64,000 nucleotides of DNA. Origin: Manis javanica. Its lineage: Eukaryota > Chordata > Mammalia > Pholidota > Manidae. Where the stretch lies: assembly GCF_040802235.1 (NCBI RefSeq), contig NC_133165.1, positions 16,463,623 to 16,527,622 of the forward strand, written 5' to 3'. The notes below the pieces were generated by a model. It had not been told where the DNA came from. It saw only the letters and a program-made list of their open reading frames with translations, and made no database searches. The translations under genes and the position numbers were made by a program. Shown one piece after another: positions 47,886-61,054 of the stretch. Position 1 is the first letter of the stretch. Each line of letters starts with the position of its first letter.

Positions 47886-49047
47886 GTGTTAGGTTTTTAT
47901 GAAAGTATATAACAGAGGAAAGTATTCTTGTGTAGTGATGGTGGTGGTGTAGTGGTTGTGGGGTATATGTGTGTATGAAAGTTATCCCCAGGAAATATTT
48001 TTAAAGCTCTGCTCTGTTTCATTCTCTTCTCTCCATTCCTCCTCCTAGCATTTCTGCTTATGTCTCTCTCTCTCATTCTGAATTCTCCTGTGGTAAGGTA
48101 TAACTATTTTCATTTTCTGCCTCGTAATATGTTCAGTTGATCAGGAAAGGAGCAGGTATCTGTCAGTGCCACTTTGAAATTTACCCTAGGAAAAAGCATT
48201 TTATCTGTGCTGTTTCCTGTTTCCCTCATTTCATTTCCCGTGGCTACTACTGATCAGGGTAAATGCAACAGAGACTTTAGGCTGCTCACTGTAGCTGATT
48301 GCAGAGCTCCAAGTACTTGTGTCTGTGATCTACTGTATCTGGTAGATGTGCTCAGTGCCTTTCAGTGTCTAGTTACATCTCCCAAAGTGTTATGCTGGGC
48401 CTAGCACTACAGGTAATAAGGAATATATTGTTTTCAGCTTTTTATTTTTATTGTTATTTCTGACAGCCTTCTCTACTGAGAAGTTGGCTAAGAAGAGTGA
48501 ATCTTTTCTTTCCGTGTCTCCTCCTCTATCCCCCCTTCAACCTTTCTTCTTTTGAACAATTTGTAAAACTGCTTTTGGGGGAGTTTTCTTCTGATATTTT
48601 CTTTTGTTAAATATCATAGGAGAGAATGGAGACAGAATGGGCCACAGACAAAATCCTTTCTAAGTATCATAGAAAATAATTAAAAATTTTTTTGATGATG
48701 TCTTTTGTTTTTTTGTATGAATGTGTAGTCTCAAGCTAATATAGCTTATTTCTCTCCTAAGTTATATAAAAATGCACTGAATATTCTGAGTGACTACAGA
48801 TAGAAATGTATATAAGTTGTAAAATGGGGTATACTGTGATAAACTTCCTTTAACATTTTGTTAAGGATTTGTCTTCTTTAAGGATTGTTTGGTCTGGACA
48901 ATACATGGACTAGTGGGTTTTCTCCAGTCATATATTACTACTGTACAAATGGAGATGAGGCTACTAAGATGAAGTAGAGAATGGGGGCAGTGTTTTTAAT
49001 AACAAGAACAAAGCCTGTTCATGTTTGTGTGAATGTGTATGACTGTA
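47886..49047. other. Intronic sequence, nothing recognised
   Basis: AT-rich, no gene or named repeat. Confidence 0.45.
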
Positions 49048-49134
49048 TTTGACTTTCTACATTGTTTTATTTTATCCAATATAAAAAATGCCCCTTCTAC
49101 AAAATACTACAGAGACTTTTAGCTTGAGTTAAAA
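49048..49134 (+). repeat. 87-bp duplicated segment, copy 1 (likely donor)
   Basis: The same 87 bases, with four mismatches (about 95% identity), recur in the same orientation at 51774-51860. Key shared string: 'acaaaatactacagagactt'. Here it lies in ordinary-looking intron sequence, which suggests that this is the source. Confidence 0.95.
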
Positions 49135-49984
49135 CTTTTTTTTTTTAAAGTATGTTAAGAGTTAAGGCACTTAACATGATTCCATTTTATAACTTCTTTT
49201 TTCATTTTGGAATATTTACTAAATTGAAACTGCATAAGCACTTAAAGGAAGCAGTTAAACATAACTACTTTTTGGTGTTAATTTACTTTGAAGGATGACT
49301 AGTTTATTTTGGGGGGATTTTAGTGTTATGTAGTTCTGCATTTGTTTTGAAGATTGTTCACAACATTTAATTTACTGAATTAAATTCTAACATGTACTGA
49401 TGATGTATATCTGCATATGTAAACAAATTTTTATTGTAAAATGAGGCAAAAAAATATTTTCCTGCTTGGTTTTCTGATAGGAAGAACATAAATAACCATA
49501 TTACTCATTAAAAAAGAAAAACTGGAAGAATTTCAAGTATTTAGTTTCCTATCAAACTTAGATGGGAAGATAAACCTCCAAGTTGGACTTTCCTTAATGC
49601 TTAATGAGTATGTGCATTAATAACTCTAAGCTTGATTCTGATTTGATCTCCTTTAACTACTCAATTAAGGACAGTTAATTATTTTTGTTTATGTTGAATA
49701 TAGCATATTAGGAAGGTGCCAATGCCAGATGGAAGAACGTGTTGGCATCTGTGATTTGTGGTTTTTCTTAACTGACAAACCTAAAATAAAACTTTCACTA
49801 TAATTCTTAGTCTTTCTCGTTACAATGACACAAATTATTGGATAAAGAACAACTGTCTTGGTGTTCTTTCTCCTACACCATGTTGTCTTTCTCATAATTT
49901 TTCTTTTGTACCTTGAACTTTTTTAAGGCTTTATCTTACATTTTACATTGTAGATTGCTCTTTCCTTGAAAGACTCTCCAAGAA
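49135..49984. other. Intronic sequence, nothing recognised
   Basis: Unique-looking, AT-rich. Confidence 0.45.
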
Positions 49985-51065
49985 AAAGAGCTATTTTTCC
50001 TTTGCTTCAATGATGCCACACTTCCAGGTGTCTCCTCCAGTTCTTTGGACATCCCTTCACAGTCTCTCTGCTTTATTACTTCCTTAATGTTGGCTTTCTT
50101 TATGTTCCTATCCTAGGTTCTTCTGAATCTATATATGATCACTTAGCAATCCCAGCCAACCTCTAAAGCTTCAGTTTCCATGTATACACTGATGGTTTTA
50201 AATCTTCTATTGAAGGAAGATAAGTCAGGTCCTTTTTACTCCAGCTTGGTCAGAAGTGGATGTCATTACTGTTAATTTATGAACCAATGCCTATTTTCCA
50301 CATGAGGTGTATGTGCCAGTTTGCCTACTAAACATTTATGCATTTATTTCTAAAAGTTTATAGTCTTTTCCTGCAAATTTTATTTTCTGTGTTCCCTAAT
50401 TTGTGAGTAGTATGACCATCTACCTGGTTTTTCCAAGTTACTGATAGAAATGTCCTGCATTACCATGAGTATCTTCTGTATTACCTTGCCCCACATCCAA
50501 ATCACATCCATTCATTCACACATATTGTCAACTTTAGTTATTATTATTGTTCAGATTCATCTATTTTCCCATCCTTATTACTACTATGCCAGTTCAGGCC
50601 ACCAGTATCACTCGAAACACTATAGTAGCTCCTAATTAATTTATGTGCCTCCATTTTGTTTTCCATTTTGCAGACAGAGCTAGATTTCAGAACACAAATC
50701 CATACAATTTTCCTATTAGAAAAGGAGTTGGGAAAAGTCCAAAATGTTTAAGATGGTTTACAAGATTCTTTGTGTTTTGACTTTTACTCACTCTGCCCCT
50801 TCATTCTCCCTTAGATTCTCTTTCCTTCACATTGTGGACTTTCAGATGTAGTGAATACTGGTTCCTCAGATGTGACCAGGTCTCTCTCACTTCTTCTCTG
50901 CCCCTGAATAATTTCCATCCCAAATGTGCTCATCCCTTTTATATGTTACTTAAGAAATCTTCCTTCATCCCAGATCTGGGTTAGGTATCTTCATCAGCAC
51001 TCTATTTTAATTGCTTGTTTCCTTCACCTGTTAGGTGATACATTCCATGAGATTAGGCGTTTTTG
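49985..51065 (+). mobile_element. L2 LINE fragment(s)
   Basis: Pyrimidine-rich sequence typical of L2. The 3' part near 50940-51060 ('aagaaatcttccttcatccc', 'aggtgatacattccatgaga') follows the L2 3' end; the 5' part is weaker. Confidence 0.45.
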
Positions 51066-51740
51066 TATTGGTTTTGTCTAAAACATGACACATATGCAAA
51101 TATTCTGACACCTGTGTGAAACAAGGTCTGACACATATGTGGAAAGTCTAAAACAATGTCTTACACATATGTGAATTTTCAGCGATCATATTCACACTTG
51201 ACTATTGAGTAAAAGATGTTGAGAGCAAAACCTCAAAATCTCTGTTTTTGACAACCTGTTCCTGAGTCATCAGACAATATGAATAGGAACCTGGTTGTTC
51301 CTTCTCAGAGTCTTAGAAGTGCAGTATCTTAGGCCCCTCAGGTTAGAGTTGCTGAACTAGAACCTGCATTTTACAGATACACAGGTGGCGTATGGGCAGG
51401 TGAAAGCGTGAGAAGCCAGTCTCTATTGGTTATCCTTTTCAGCTGAATGTTAAAGTCATCTTGGGAACAGATGCTCAATATTTAATTCAGAGTGTGGATC
51501 CTGAACATTGATATTTTTTGTAATATTCCCAGGAGGATCCTAAGGAGAGCCAGGAATAAGAGCCTATACTTCTACTCAAGTCCTCTTTCATTTTAGTCCA
51601 GTTGTGGAAAAAGAGTCAGTTCATATTCAGATTTTGAGCTGCTTTCACACTCCATTCTAAAGCTTAAAAAATACTGGAGTGTGGTGACATATAGGTAGGC
51701 CTGGGTTAACTGGGGGATGTCAGGTTGGCGGTGTGACCGC
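51066..51740. other. Intronic sequence with small degenerate repeats
   Basis: 51080-51175 has several spaced 'gacacatatg' motifs and repeated 'gtctaaaaca', a degenerate local repeat. 51300-51385 looks like part of a MER5A. No gene. Confidence 0.4.
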
Positions 51741-51965
51741 TGCAGACCAGTGCCTCAGATTTTAATGTGCTTGTTTGTCTTTCTACATTGTTTTATTTTA
51801 TCCAATATAAAAAATTACCCTGCTACAAAATACTACAGAGACTTTTAGCTTGAGTTAAAAGTGCATATGAATCATTTGAGGCTTTCGTAAAATGCATATT
51901 TCGTTCAAAGCATCCAGAGTAAGGTTTGAGATTCTGCATTTTTAGCAAGCTTAAAATGCTTTAGA
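51741..51965. mobile_element. MER5A-like element interrupted by copied sequence
   Basis: The left piece 'accagtgcctcagatttta' with 'atgtgc' (ending 51770) and the right piece 'gtgcatatgaatcatttgag' (from 51861) join into the start of a MER5A. The gap is exactly the duplicated segment, with GTGC on both sides (51767-51770, 51861-51864). Confidence 0.6.
51771..51860 (+). repeat. 87-bp duplicated segment, copy 2, inserted in MER5A-like element
   Basis: About 95% identical to 49048-49134 over 87 bases. A 4-bp GTGC repeat flanks it and no A-tail is seen, so L1 retrotransposition of an RNA is not obviously responsible. It looks like a templated insertion. Confidence 0.93.
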
Positions 51966-53887
51966 AAACTAATAAAGATGTTAAATGACTTAATAAAATC
52001 TAACTTTGTATATATCCTTCTACTTGCTTAGTTTTTCCCTCAGAGTCCAGTAGAAACACTTGACAAGTTGAAAGGATTCCTTGATTGTTACTGAACAGAA
52101 GAAAGCATTTCACTGCTGGAGCTCTTGGTATCCAGGTGGTACCTCCCGTTCCCGCCAGGTGCTCCTATTCAGCACACAGAATTAGGCTTTCTGAGCAGCT
52201 TTGCATGTTAAGAGGGGGAGGAAACTTCTAGAGCCTTCCAGGGTTGGTTGACGTATGGGAAGGAGGAACTGCTTTTGCACAGAGGGACAGTAGGGCTTTC
52301 TTTTTAGCCATTGTCTTAGAATTGATGCAAAGCTTTGTCTGTTATATGGGAGGGTATCCCCTCTTTTTAGTATTTTGATCACATGTACTACCTTATCATT
52401 ATTATAACTGGTATTAACTTGGTCTTGCAACCACTGGATCAACTCATCTGTGTCTTTGTCCCCCTACAAATATACACTTTGCTGTGCTTTAGTGGAATAG
52501 ACCTCATAATTATGTGATGATAATTATCTAATTAGGATAAATTTTAAATGCAGCCATAGTTAACCAAACATATTATTTATGCAAATGGTGGTGCTACCAT
52601 TGTGGATAGACTTTCATTCATTATTCTAATCACTGTTGTGCCCATAAGGATTCTATTTCCTTGAGCTATATGACTGGAATATTCTTCTGGTATTATTCCA
52701 AGGATCTTTTGGTTTTCCTCCTTTCTGTTCTTTAAGGACTGTCATTTCATTTTTGTTAATCTTTTCATATTGTTCTGTTAAATTTACAGCAGCTGTTTTA
52801 ACATGTTTGACTACTTAAAATAAGTTGATCTGACAGTTTGGCTCTTACAGGAAGATTTGATATCATTCAGATAATACCTCTAGTAGTACTTAATTTTTTG
52901 TGACTTACCCACTACAAATAAGGATCCTTTAGAGCAATTTGAGGCTTTGGGGCTAAACTAAAGGTTGCAAAATTAAATGAGTGCCTATTGTCTATAGGTA
53001 ATAATTTGTCAAACTTAAAAAAAATAATTTGAAATAAAGGATGAATTTATTTTTAATAAGCATTGATATATACAAGTTAAAAGTGTTTGGGGAGATTGAA
53101 ATCACATCAATTAAAGAAAACTATCTTGCTTTCTAGTAGAGAACTCCTGTTTTTCAACAGTAGATCAGTTAAGTTTTTAAATGATGCAATTGAAACAGGA
53201 TTTCCTGCAGTCGGAGTAATTTAGTCTTTTTTGCTAAAAGTAGAAATGTGATTTCAAATATTGTAGATAGATGAAGCTAACACAATAATATGCAGAAAAC
53301 CACCAAAACTTAATTTTAATTGAAATTCTGTATTGCTTCTTTACTAATGATGGAGAACATAAATGTGAAAACTCATGATAGAACATACTAAGTTCTTCAG
53401 AAAAAGAAAAAGTCTTTGTCAAATTCTAAATCCAATTCTTCGCTTTTAAGCCAGGTTTCAGTCCCTCACAAACTAATTTTAAATCCTCTCAGGAATGCAC
53501 AGTGTCCCTGCCAAAGGTTTTCACATGGTGATTGATGAAAAGATTTGTTGCAAAATATGCATTCTTTGTAAATACATTTCAGTAACAGGTTAACATAGAG
53601 GTTGGAAAATGATGTAAGTGCATCATGGTCCATATTTTAAGAGACATTGCCTACAGAACCATAAATCTTGAATGGTTTTCGTTTAAAAGATTTAAAGTGA
53701 CTTGTATTGAAAGCCTTTCTTTAATCAGCTCAGATCCTCACATTTACCAGTTTGTGGTCTGTGTTAGAAGGTATATTTACCCAATAAATATTTTTGCATT
53801 ACTTAGTAAATTAAGTATTTAAATTCCACTAATGCTTTTGCAAGTCTTTTGCAGTTGTGCACTTAATCGTTTTTTCTTTCCCTTTTT
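51966..53887. other. Intronic sequence, nothing recognised
   Basis: No gene. An 86-residue minus-strand frame at 52182-52442 matches nothing I know. Confidence 0.45.
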
Positions 53888-54310
53888 TTGTATTGTGGTG
53901 AAATACACGTAACAGTACTCACCATTTTAACTGTCTTAAAGTATACAGTTAACTGGCATGAAATACATCTATACATTGTTGTGTGGCTACTTTTTCATCT
54001 TCCCAAATTGAAACTCCATTAAACAATAATTCCCCATTTCCCTGCCTTCTCTGTCCCCCCACTCCTATCATTCTAGTTTCTTTCTCTCTTGACTTTGACT
54101 ACTATAGGAACCTCACAGAAGTGGAATCATACTGTTTTTGCCCTCCTTTTGTTTTAAGATAATGTCTTCAAAGGTTCATCCATGTAGTATGTCAAAATTT
54201 CCTTAATATGCTGTTGTGTGTGTGTGTGTGTGTACATATGTATATATATATTTATACTGCTTTTTTTACTCATTCATTGGTCATATGACATTGGGTTGCT
54301 TCCTTTTCTT
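53888..54310 (-). mobile_element. L1M 3' end fragment with (TG)n
   Basis: Reversed L1M 3' UTR, similar to 19405-19630 ('ttttcatcttcccaaattga', 'ctcacagaagtggaatcata'). A (TG)n at 54215-54232 lies inside. Confidence 0.65.
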
Positions 54311-54963
54311 TCCTTTTAGAGCTTAAGCTTTAAATACTGATCATATCAGTCCCTTGTAGTGTTTTACAAATAGTTCAGAAATCCACTATAGAAGGACCAA
54401 GGGACTTAAACCTCGGGACTATTCCTTTCCTCCTTGATTTTCTCATTGCTACTTGAGTCTTTGTTTTGCTAGCACAGCCTGAATCTGAGGATAGCCTGAT
54501 CCTCTGACCAGATCTAAGCTTAGGTACCACATGAGGCAGCTGTATTGAGAGACTGAGCTGAAATATGGAAGACTAAGATCTGGGATCCAAGATTCAGGTT
54601 TATAAGGGAAATCTTCAAATGCAAATTATGCCCCATAATTTCTTTAACCAGTTCTTTCTCTTTGGCTGTAATTTGCATTTCTTTGAGATTGTACATGTTT
54701 ACACTTACTGAGTGTTTGTATTTCTTTTCTGAATTGCCTGCCTGTTTATATTTATGGTGTTATTTAGAGTGAAAATTTAAGTGTGAAGAGAAAAATACTC
54801 TTAATTTCTTAAATGTAATATTTTGATGTATTTTAAACTTTTTATTTATTTCATGTGATTATGCTTTGTGCATAGAAAGCACCTAGTTCTTTCTATTCAA
54901 GATAATTTACTCCAGTATCCAAGTAGATTTACAGATAGCATATTTGTTACTATAGAATGTGTT
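54311..54963. other. Intronic sequence, nothing recognised
   Basis: No gene or named repeat. Confidence 0.45.
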
Positions 54964-55152
54964 TGTGTGCCGTTATTTCTTTTTTTTCTTTTTTTGTTAT
55001 CATTAATCTACAATTACATGAAGAACATTATGTTACTAGTCTCCCCCCTTCACCAAGTTCCCCCCACATACCCCTTCACAGTCACTGTCCATCTGCGTAG
55101 TAAGATGCTGTAAAATCACTACTTGTCTGTGTTGTGTGTACCGTTATTTCTT
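54964..55152 (-). mobile_element. Short 5'-truncated L1 3' end with target-site duplication
   Basis: About 160 bases of the same L1 3' terminal sequence as at 26544 and 28909 ('tctacaattacatgaagaac'). A T-rich tail lies on the left, and a repeat around CCGTTATTTCTT (54970-54981 and 55141-55152), extended by GTGTG with a small difference, flanks it. Confidence 0.85.
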
Positions 55153-56204
55153 CTCATCATCTTCACACTGCTGTGCTGCGAGTCAGTGAAGGATTGCTAC
55201 GACATATAAGTTTGGTTTAGGTCTCACCAATTTTCTTTCCTTAACATACTTCTATTGTAACGTGCAAATTGACTGTTCACATAATACATGGAAAGCATGG
55301 ATGTATAAAAATCAGCCTCCTGTAGTACTCAAACTAGAGAACTAACATCTAGGCCTGTTGACTAGGTAAATCTTGACTCTGGGTATGGACTCAGTTGGAA
55401 ACACAGTAAAAAGGAATGGATGTTGATGATGTTTAAAGTATTAATTCAACCCTAGAGTTTTATATAAAGGGATAATTGAGATAATACGATCTCTTATTAC
55501 CCTATATAACAGGAAGATTTTTTACGTTGAAATGTGATTGGCTTCCAGTTAGGGAAGAATGTTTATCTAGAGCCAGTGGTATTTACCAACTGCGCCTGTA
55601 AAAACATTCCTTTTTACCCTCACATGCTCACTCAGCCTTCTGTTTTCCAAGTGACATTATTATAGCCTTTAGTAGTCAGGAAAATTAAAAGCACATTTTA
55701 AAACCATGAATATCAGAGTCTCCCTTCAGTTTCACAAAATCACCACTTTTTATGATACAAATATGGGAGGATTTCTGAAAACTTGGAAAATTTAAATTTA
55801 ACTGCTAAATATCCTTTGACATTTTAAAGACACATCATAGAAGTATAAAGCATATGGTTTTTTTATTGGTGGTAGTGGTGTTTTGTTGGGCTGCTCAGCA
55901 AACTTCTGACTTTTTTTTTATTGAAAAGCAGAAATGTGCTTTTGCTTTGGACATACTTTTTGCTTATGACTCTTCATTGGCTGAACCAGCAACATAATTA
56001 AGTCCTCAGGTAGGATAAGATGAAAGTGATGAATTTATTCTATTAAGTAGAAGGTTTTTCTGGGTAAATGCCTCCTTGGAATGTTAAATGAAGTAAGTCT
56101 AATTTATTGGCCATTTGTTTACCTTCTAGTTTTCAGTCATTTATGTATTTTTAATGGATTTTCAAATGTTAGAAAAATAAGATTTTTCCCCCTCTTTTCC
56201 CTTT
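55153..56204. other. Intronic sequence, nothing recognised
   Basis: No gene or named repeat. Confidence 0.45.
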
Positions 56205-56375
56205 CCCTTCCCAGCACCTGGGACCCCACATAAATTACTTAACTTCTGAGCCTTAGATTTTTAATCTATAAAAGGGAATAGTGTAAGAAGACTGCCTGTT
56301 TTGATTGTCTAACTCAGTGCACAGAAGTTTGGTACTACATAGTAGAAGCTCAATAAATGATAGTTTGCATTAATA
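56205..56375 (+). mobile_element. MIR SINE, + orientation
   Basis: 'ttacttaacttctgagcctt' and 'gtagaagctcaataaatgat' follow the second half of a MIR in + order. Confidence 0.5.
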
Positions 56376-56961
56376 CAGCTTCTAATTCTCCTCTACTTCA
56401 TCCAAGTGCTTTCTTATTTCTTGAATTAATCTATTCCGTTTTTAGAATTTTAAGTTACTGTTTCTCAAACAATAAATTTTACCCAGTGTTATATTCTATC
56501 TTGGGAGAATGTCTCTGAAAAAGCATCTCTGTGGTCAACCTACATTATGTCAATATACATCCACAACACATCTGCTTCCTAAAGTATGTGTATTAAAAAT
56601 GCTTCTGGAATCAGATTTGAAGGACCCTTTGGTGTTTGAAGGAATTTTAGTGTATCTGACCTTAGATTTACCACCCAATTTAGTTGTCTCTGCAGTAGTG
56701 TGCTTCAAAGTTCAGACATTTACATGTACTGCCATTTCTGCACAGTGCCTGTTTTAACATTTACTTATTACTTTTAAACTTAGCCTGGGCTAAGCAATAG
56801 TATCTGTAAAATTTTAGGTTCAGTATACTAGCTGTATTTTTTCTAGTGTATATTAAAATAGTACAAATGTACTATTTAAAATTGTATTGAATTACCTCTT
56901 AATGTATAAAATATTGCAGACAGGATGAGCATCTAGCCTTTACTAAAATAATTCTTTCTCC

Positions 56962-57049
56962 TTTTTCTTTTCTTTTCTTTTCTTTTCTTTTCTTTTCTTT
57001 TCTTTTCTTTTCTTTTCTTTTCTTTTCTTTTCTTTCTTTTCTTTTCTTT
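56962..57049. repeat. (TTTTC)n pentanucleotide microsatellite
   Basis: About 17 TTTTC units, AAAAG on the other strand, with one interruption near 57031-57040. Long and fairly pure, so probably polymorphic. Confidence 0.97.
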
Positions 57050-57889
57050 ATAAACTTGAATGTAATAAGTCTTTCTTTTTAATAGTGAAATATGGCTTTT
57101 TTGTGAACAGGAACCATTGTAAATACTGTATATAGCAAATCTGGTAAGTCTGAAAACATAGGGAATGTTTACTTGTTATACTATTTTCATTTTAATGTTT
57201 TGAGATCCACATGGGAGAGGGGACCTGGGAATGCTACAATTTTATATGTGTTCACTCCTTTTCTCAGTGATATCTCTGCACCTCTACCCTTGACTATTAC
57301 TGACGTCTCAGAGTCAAGTACCTCTTTGGTTCAGTATTTGTAGAGTAAACTTTCCCAGTGGGGATAACGTAGTTGCCTTACTGAGGAGAGCAAGGATCTA
57401 GGTACCTTAACTTCCTCTTATGTAGATTTTTCACCATTCCTCCTGTTTTTCCCAACCCTTCCCCTTACCTTTTAGGGGCTCTGATACTTTTACTTGCTAA
57501 GCCTTTTCTCCAATTCCTTTGTATAAATTTATTTCCCCTTTTTTGGTTGACCTGTAGATTTCAGGCTTCTCTGCTCTGCTAAATAAGCAATTGTCCATCT
57601 GCTTTCTATATTCCAAAACTTAGCTGTCTTTTCTCATTTGGCTATCTCATATTTTTGTTTATTATGTGCTAATATCTTTTAAACATTTTTTCATTATCTA
57701 ATTAGTGAAAAGGAATAAGAAATAAGAGTAAATACATAAATTCTCATTTTATCTGCCTCTATTTACTAATACAGTTCCTTGCATATAAATATTTGAAAGA
57801 ATGATTTATCTTTTAGGTTGTTTGTATAGCAGGAAATATCTTACGAAGTGTTTTAATCATGATTTCATTTGAACATCACTAAAAATGGT
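57050..57889. other. Intronic sequence, nothing firmly recognised
   Basis: 57240-57600 is pyrimidine-rich and may be L2-derived. No gene. Confidence 0.4.
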
Positions 57890-58020
57890 TATATAAAAAT
57901 GACCCTTTTATGGTTGAGGAGACTGGGCCTCAGGAAGTAGAGGGACGTAGTTAAGGCTACACAGTAGCAGAACCTGACTGTAGCCCACCAAGCCCAAGGC
58001 TTGGTGCTGAAAGCTGCTGC
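57890..58020 (-). mobile_element. MIR SINE, minus orientation
   Basis: 'atggttgaggagactgggcc' and 'gttaaggctacacagtagca' in inverted MIR order. Confidence 0.6.
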
Positions 58021-61000
58021 CTCTTGCAGTTGCTATAACTAGATCAACACTGAGCTGGCTTCATGGGCCTTCAAATTATATAAAGAACATTAGATTGGGA
58101 TAATGAGGATATTAGTATTTCAGATAGAGCTATGAAAGTATTTTGGAGAAGTTCCGTCTAAATATCGTCACCATTAAAATTGTATATGTTTTACCAAGAC
58201 CCATGTTAATTTGTTGAAGAATTTTGGTCTTTATTATAAGAACACTAGTTGTTTTTCCTAAGTGCTGAAAGAGGAAGGTTAATTTGTGCAAGGCTAAATG
58301 AGGACAGAGGAACAATTTACCCTGGACAGAATTACAGAGGAACTGGTCTCTGGAGCCAAAAGGTGAATTTCAATTAAGGCAAGAAGGAGGGTTGGAGAAT
58401 GTTCTTTGAAAAGGTAAGGACTTAAGACATTTATGTGAGTATATTAGTGCTTACATAGTAACTTTATATAAGGTCTTCTGATGGTAACATAAACTAGTCA
58501 GATAATGGTTCATTAAGTTTAGCGACAGTTCCAGTGGCAGCTCAGCTTATAACTCATATCAGAAGCTTCCCAAACTTTATCAATTCACCAAACTCTTAGT
58601 GTGCCAGTAATTTTTTCATGATGCCTTTAAGTCCAAAAGAAATGCCAAATAGTTCCATTTACTTAGTAGTTACATCTAAATAACTTAAGTAACTAAAATT
58701 TTTAAGTCTAGATTTTAAGTAACTGAAAAAGAAAACTTCTGCTTATGGGATGTGTGCATCTCTTGGGTACTACATACCTTCTTAAACCTTAGAATCAGAT
58801 TGGACCTTCTACTCTCACTTCCTATTCCATCCTCTGTGGGTTTTTTTGGCCGTGTTTTTCTTTGTTTTTTTGTTTTTTAAGGACAGAGACTTAGTTTTGC
58901 AAAGATAAGATAGTGTAGAAAGGAATGCAGCAATATCTAATTTTGAAACTGTACTACTTTGTTCACTCAGTGTCCCACTGATGTCAACAATTGTGTATGT
59001 GTGAGGAGCTTTAAGTTCACAGTACATTAGTACACTGATTGGGGACCATCTTCCTTATTTAAGAGCTACGAGGAATAGAATGCGTGAATTCAAATATATT
59101 TGATATTTAAGGATTTTAAGTCCTAGTTTCAAGTAAGATATCTTTTCTTAACTTTGAGTTTTCTATCTTTAAAGTGAAATATTTTTACAAAGAAAATAAC
59201 GAATACAAAGTTTCCTCTCTTTATTCACAGACTTTTTAAAAGTGCATCACTGATGTAAGTAAAAGTTCTTTTTAACTTTCTGAAGAAAGGCACTACTTAA
59301 ATGCCAAGCCGTTTGGTAAAGGGAATAGGAAAACAACCAAGGCATGGAGAAACGGGGTTTCTGTTACCTGGGGTTCCTTAAGTCTTTCCCGTAAGTGAGT
59401 TGGTCAGTGGTAAATGTGTTCTGCACACTGAAGGAAGGTATGTAAATGAATGATTCATGCTTGTAATCGTTAGGCATATAATTTGAACTGTGTAATGGGA
59501 AAGGCTTATTATTATCATTCTTTAAAAGGCTTTGAAAAGTATACTGCATGAGAGCATTTTTCAGTAAATGTCAGAATTAAGACAAAATGAACTTAACCAT
59601 TTTCTGTAGATATTTAGTTTTCTCATAAAAGTCTTGTTCAGTTCTTATGACATATGAGATCAAGAAGTTTGGATCCTTGTAAAGTAAACTAAAACTCAGT
59701 GATACGGGATTTTGGCAATTTAAACAAATCTTAAATTTCAATTGCAAAGAAAATAAACTACACAAATATTTGTACTAAAGGAATGTTTTCCTTTTTAAAT
59801 AACTTGTTTGTTAATGTTCATTGATTTAGATGTGTCTAATCAAAGTAGTGCTACTATCTTACCATTTGTTTTCAAGCTAAATTGTCTAAATTTATAGAGA
59901 AGCATGGACATAAATAACAGACCAAAAATAGCCCACCTTTATTCATATATCAGTTATTCAGTCCAGTGCCCTTGAAATACTTTTCATATAATTAAGACCC
60001 CAACCATTTAGATACTGCTTTATTTTTGCTGTGTATATTTTGATATTTCTTGACAGTTAAAAATAACAGATAACCATTTACCTGTATTTCTTTTCACATA
60101 GCTCTAACTTACTTGGAGCCACAAAGATGATAAATCCTAAATGAGCTGACTACTAAGTGGATGGTTTCGGAATATCTAGGGTTTAGAGTAGGTATTATGT
60201 ATGCATGCTATGTTTTATGAAGGCTTTCTTGGGAGTGTGAAAGGAGATAAATTTTTTGTCAAAACTTCTTGTTAAAACAGAAGAATCAGCTGACTTCATA
60301 AGCTGCCTTTTGAACTAGATGGCTTACTGGTAACTGTATAGGTCTCATAAGCTTTGAGAAGTCTTTCAAACTGTTTCTGCTTTCAAATAGCATTTAAATG
60401 CTCATTCAGGGGAGGCTGAATGTTTTTTCTTAAAATTTTCTTGGTTCCTGATTTTATGAGCTGTGATGTGAAGATAAGAACTATTCAAAGTCTGTTTGTT
60501 AGACCATAACCTGCCATATGTATGTTTGTACCTTCCTTGAATATTAAGTATATTTTGGTTAAGGGGACCAAACTAAAAGCAGATAAGAGTGCTGTACTCT
60601 AAACTAACAAATACATCTAACTTACTTTCTTCCTTTTTTTCTCCCTCTATTCTTCCTTCCTTTGATATTCATTGAGCAGCTACTGCATGCCAGGCACTTT
60701 GCAAGGTGCTACTGAATCAAAGGTAAATAGTGATTCTTATTTTTCATACTGAGAATAATGTGCAAATATTGCCTGAAAGCTAGATTTGCCTTTGTAATAT
60801 AAAATGTGAATTGATTCTAGAATAATGTAGCAGGAACCAAATATAAGGACACTTCCTTGAGCCTTAAACAATTTTTAAAAGTCCCATAATTTATTTTGGT
60901 CTCGAAGAGCTACTCTGTTTTTTTTTTTTTGAGTTACTGAGCATAATGAAAAAATGACTTTATTGAATACTGTTACCTCAGCAATAGCTTGCTATAACAG

Positions 61001-61054
61001 ATGCAGTGTTTTATATTCTAGGAATAGGTTCTACTATGATCAACTATTTTATGT
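58021..61054. other. Long intronic stretch, little recognised
   Basis: 58560-58720 ('agcttcccaaactttatcaa') may be an old DNA transposon, and 60668-60725 ('gctactgcatgccaggcact') a MIR or L2 piece. The rest is unique-looking. No gene. Confidence 0.45.

Noticed and set aside
51080-51175. Possible CRISPR-like or regulatory array of 'gacacatatg' motifs
   Set aside because: Units are irregular in spacing and sequence, few in number and in a mammalian intron; a degenerate local repeat explains them.
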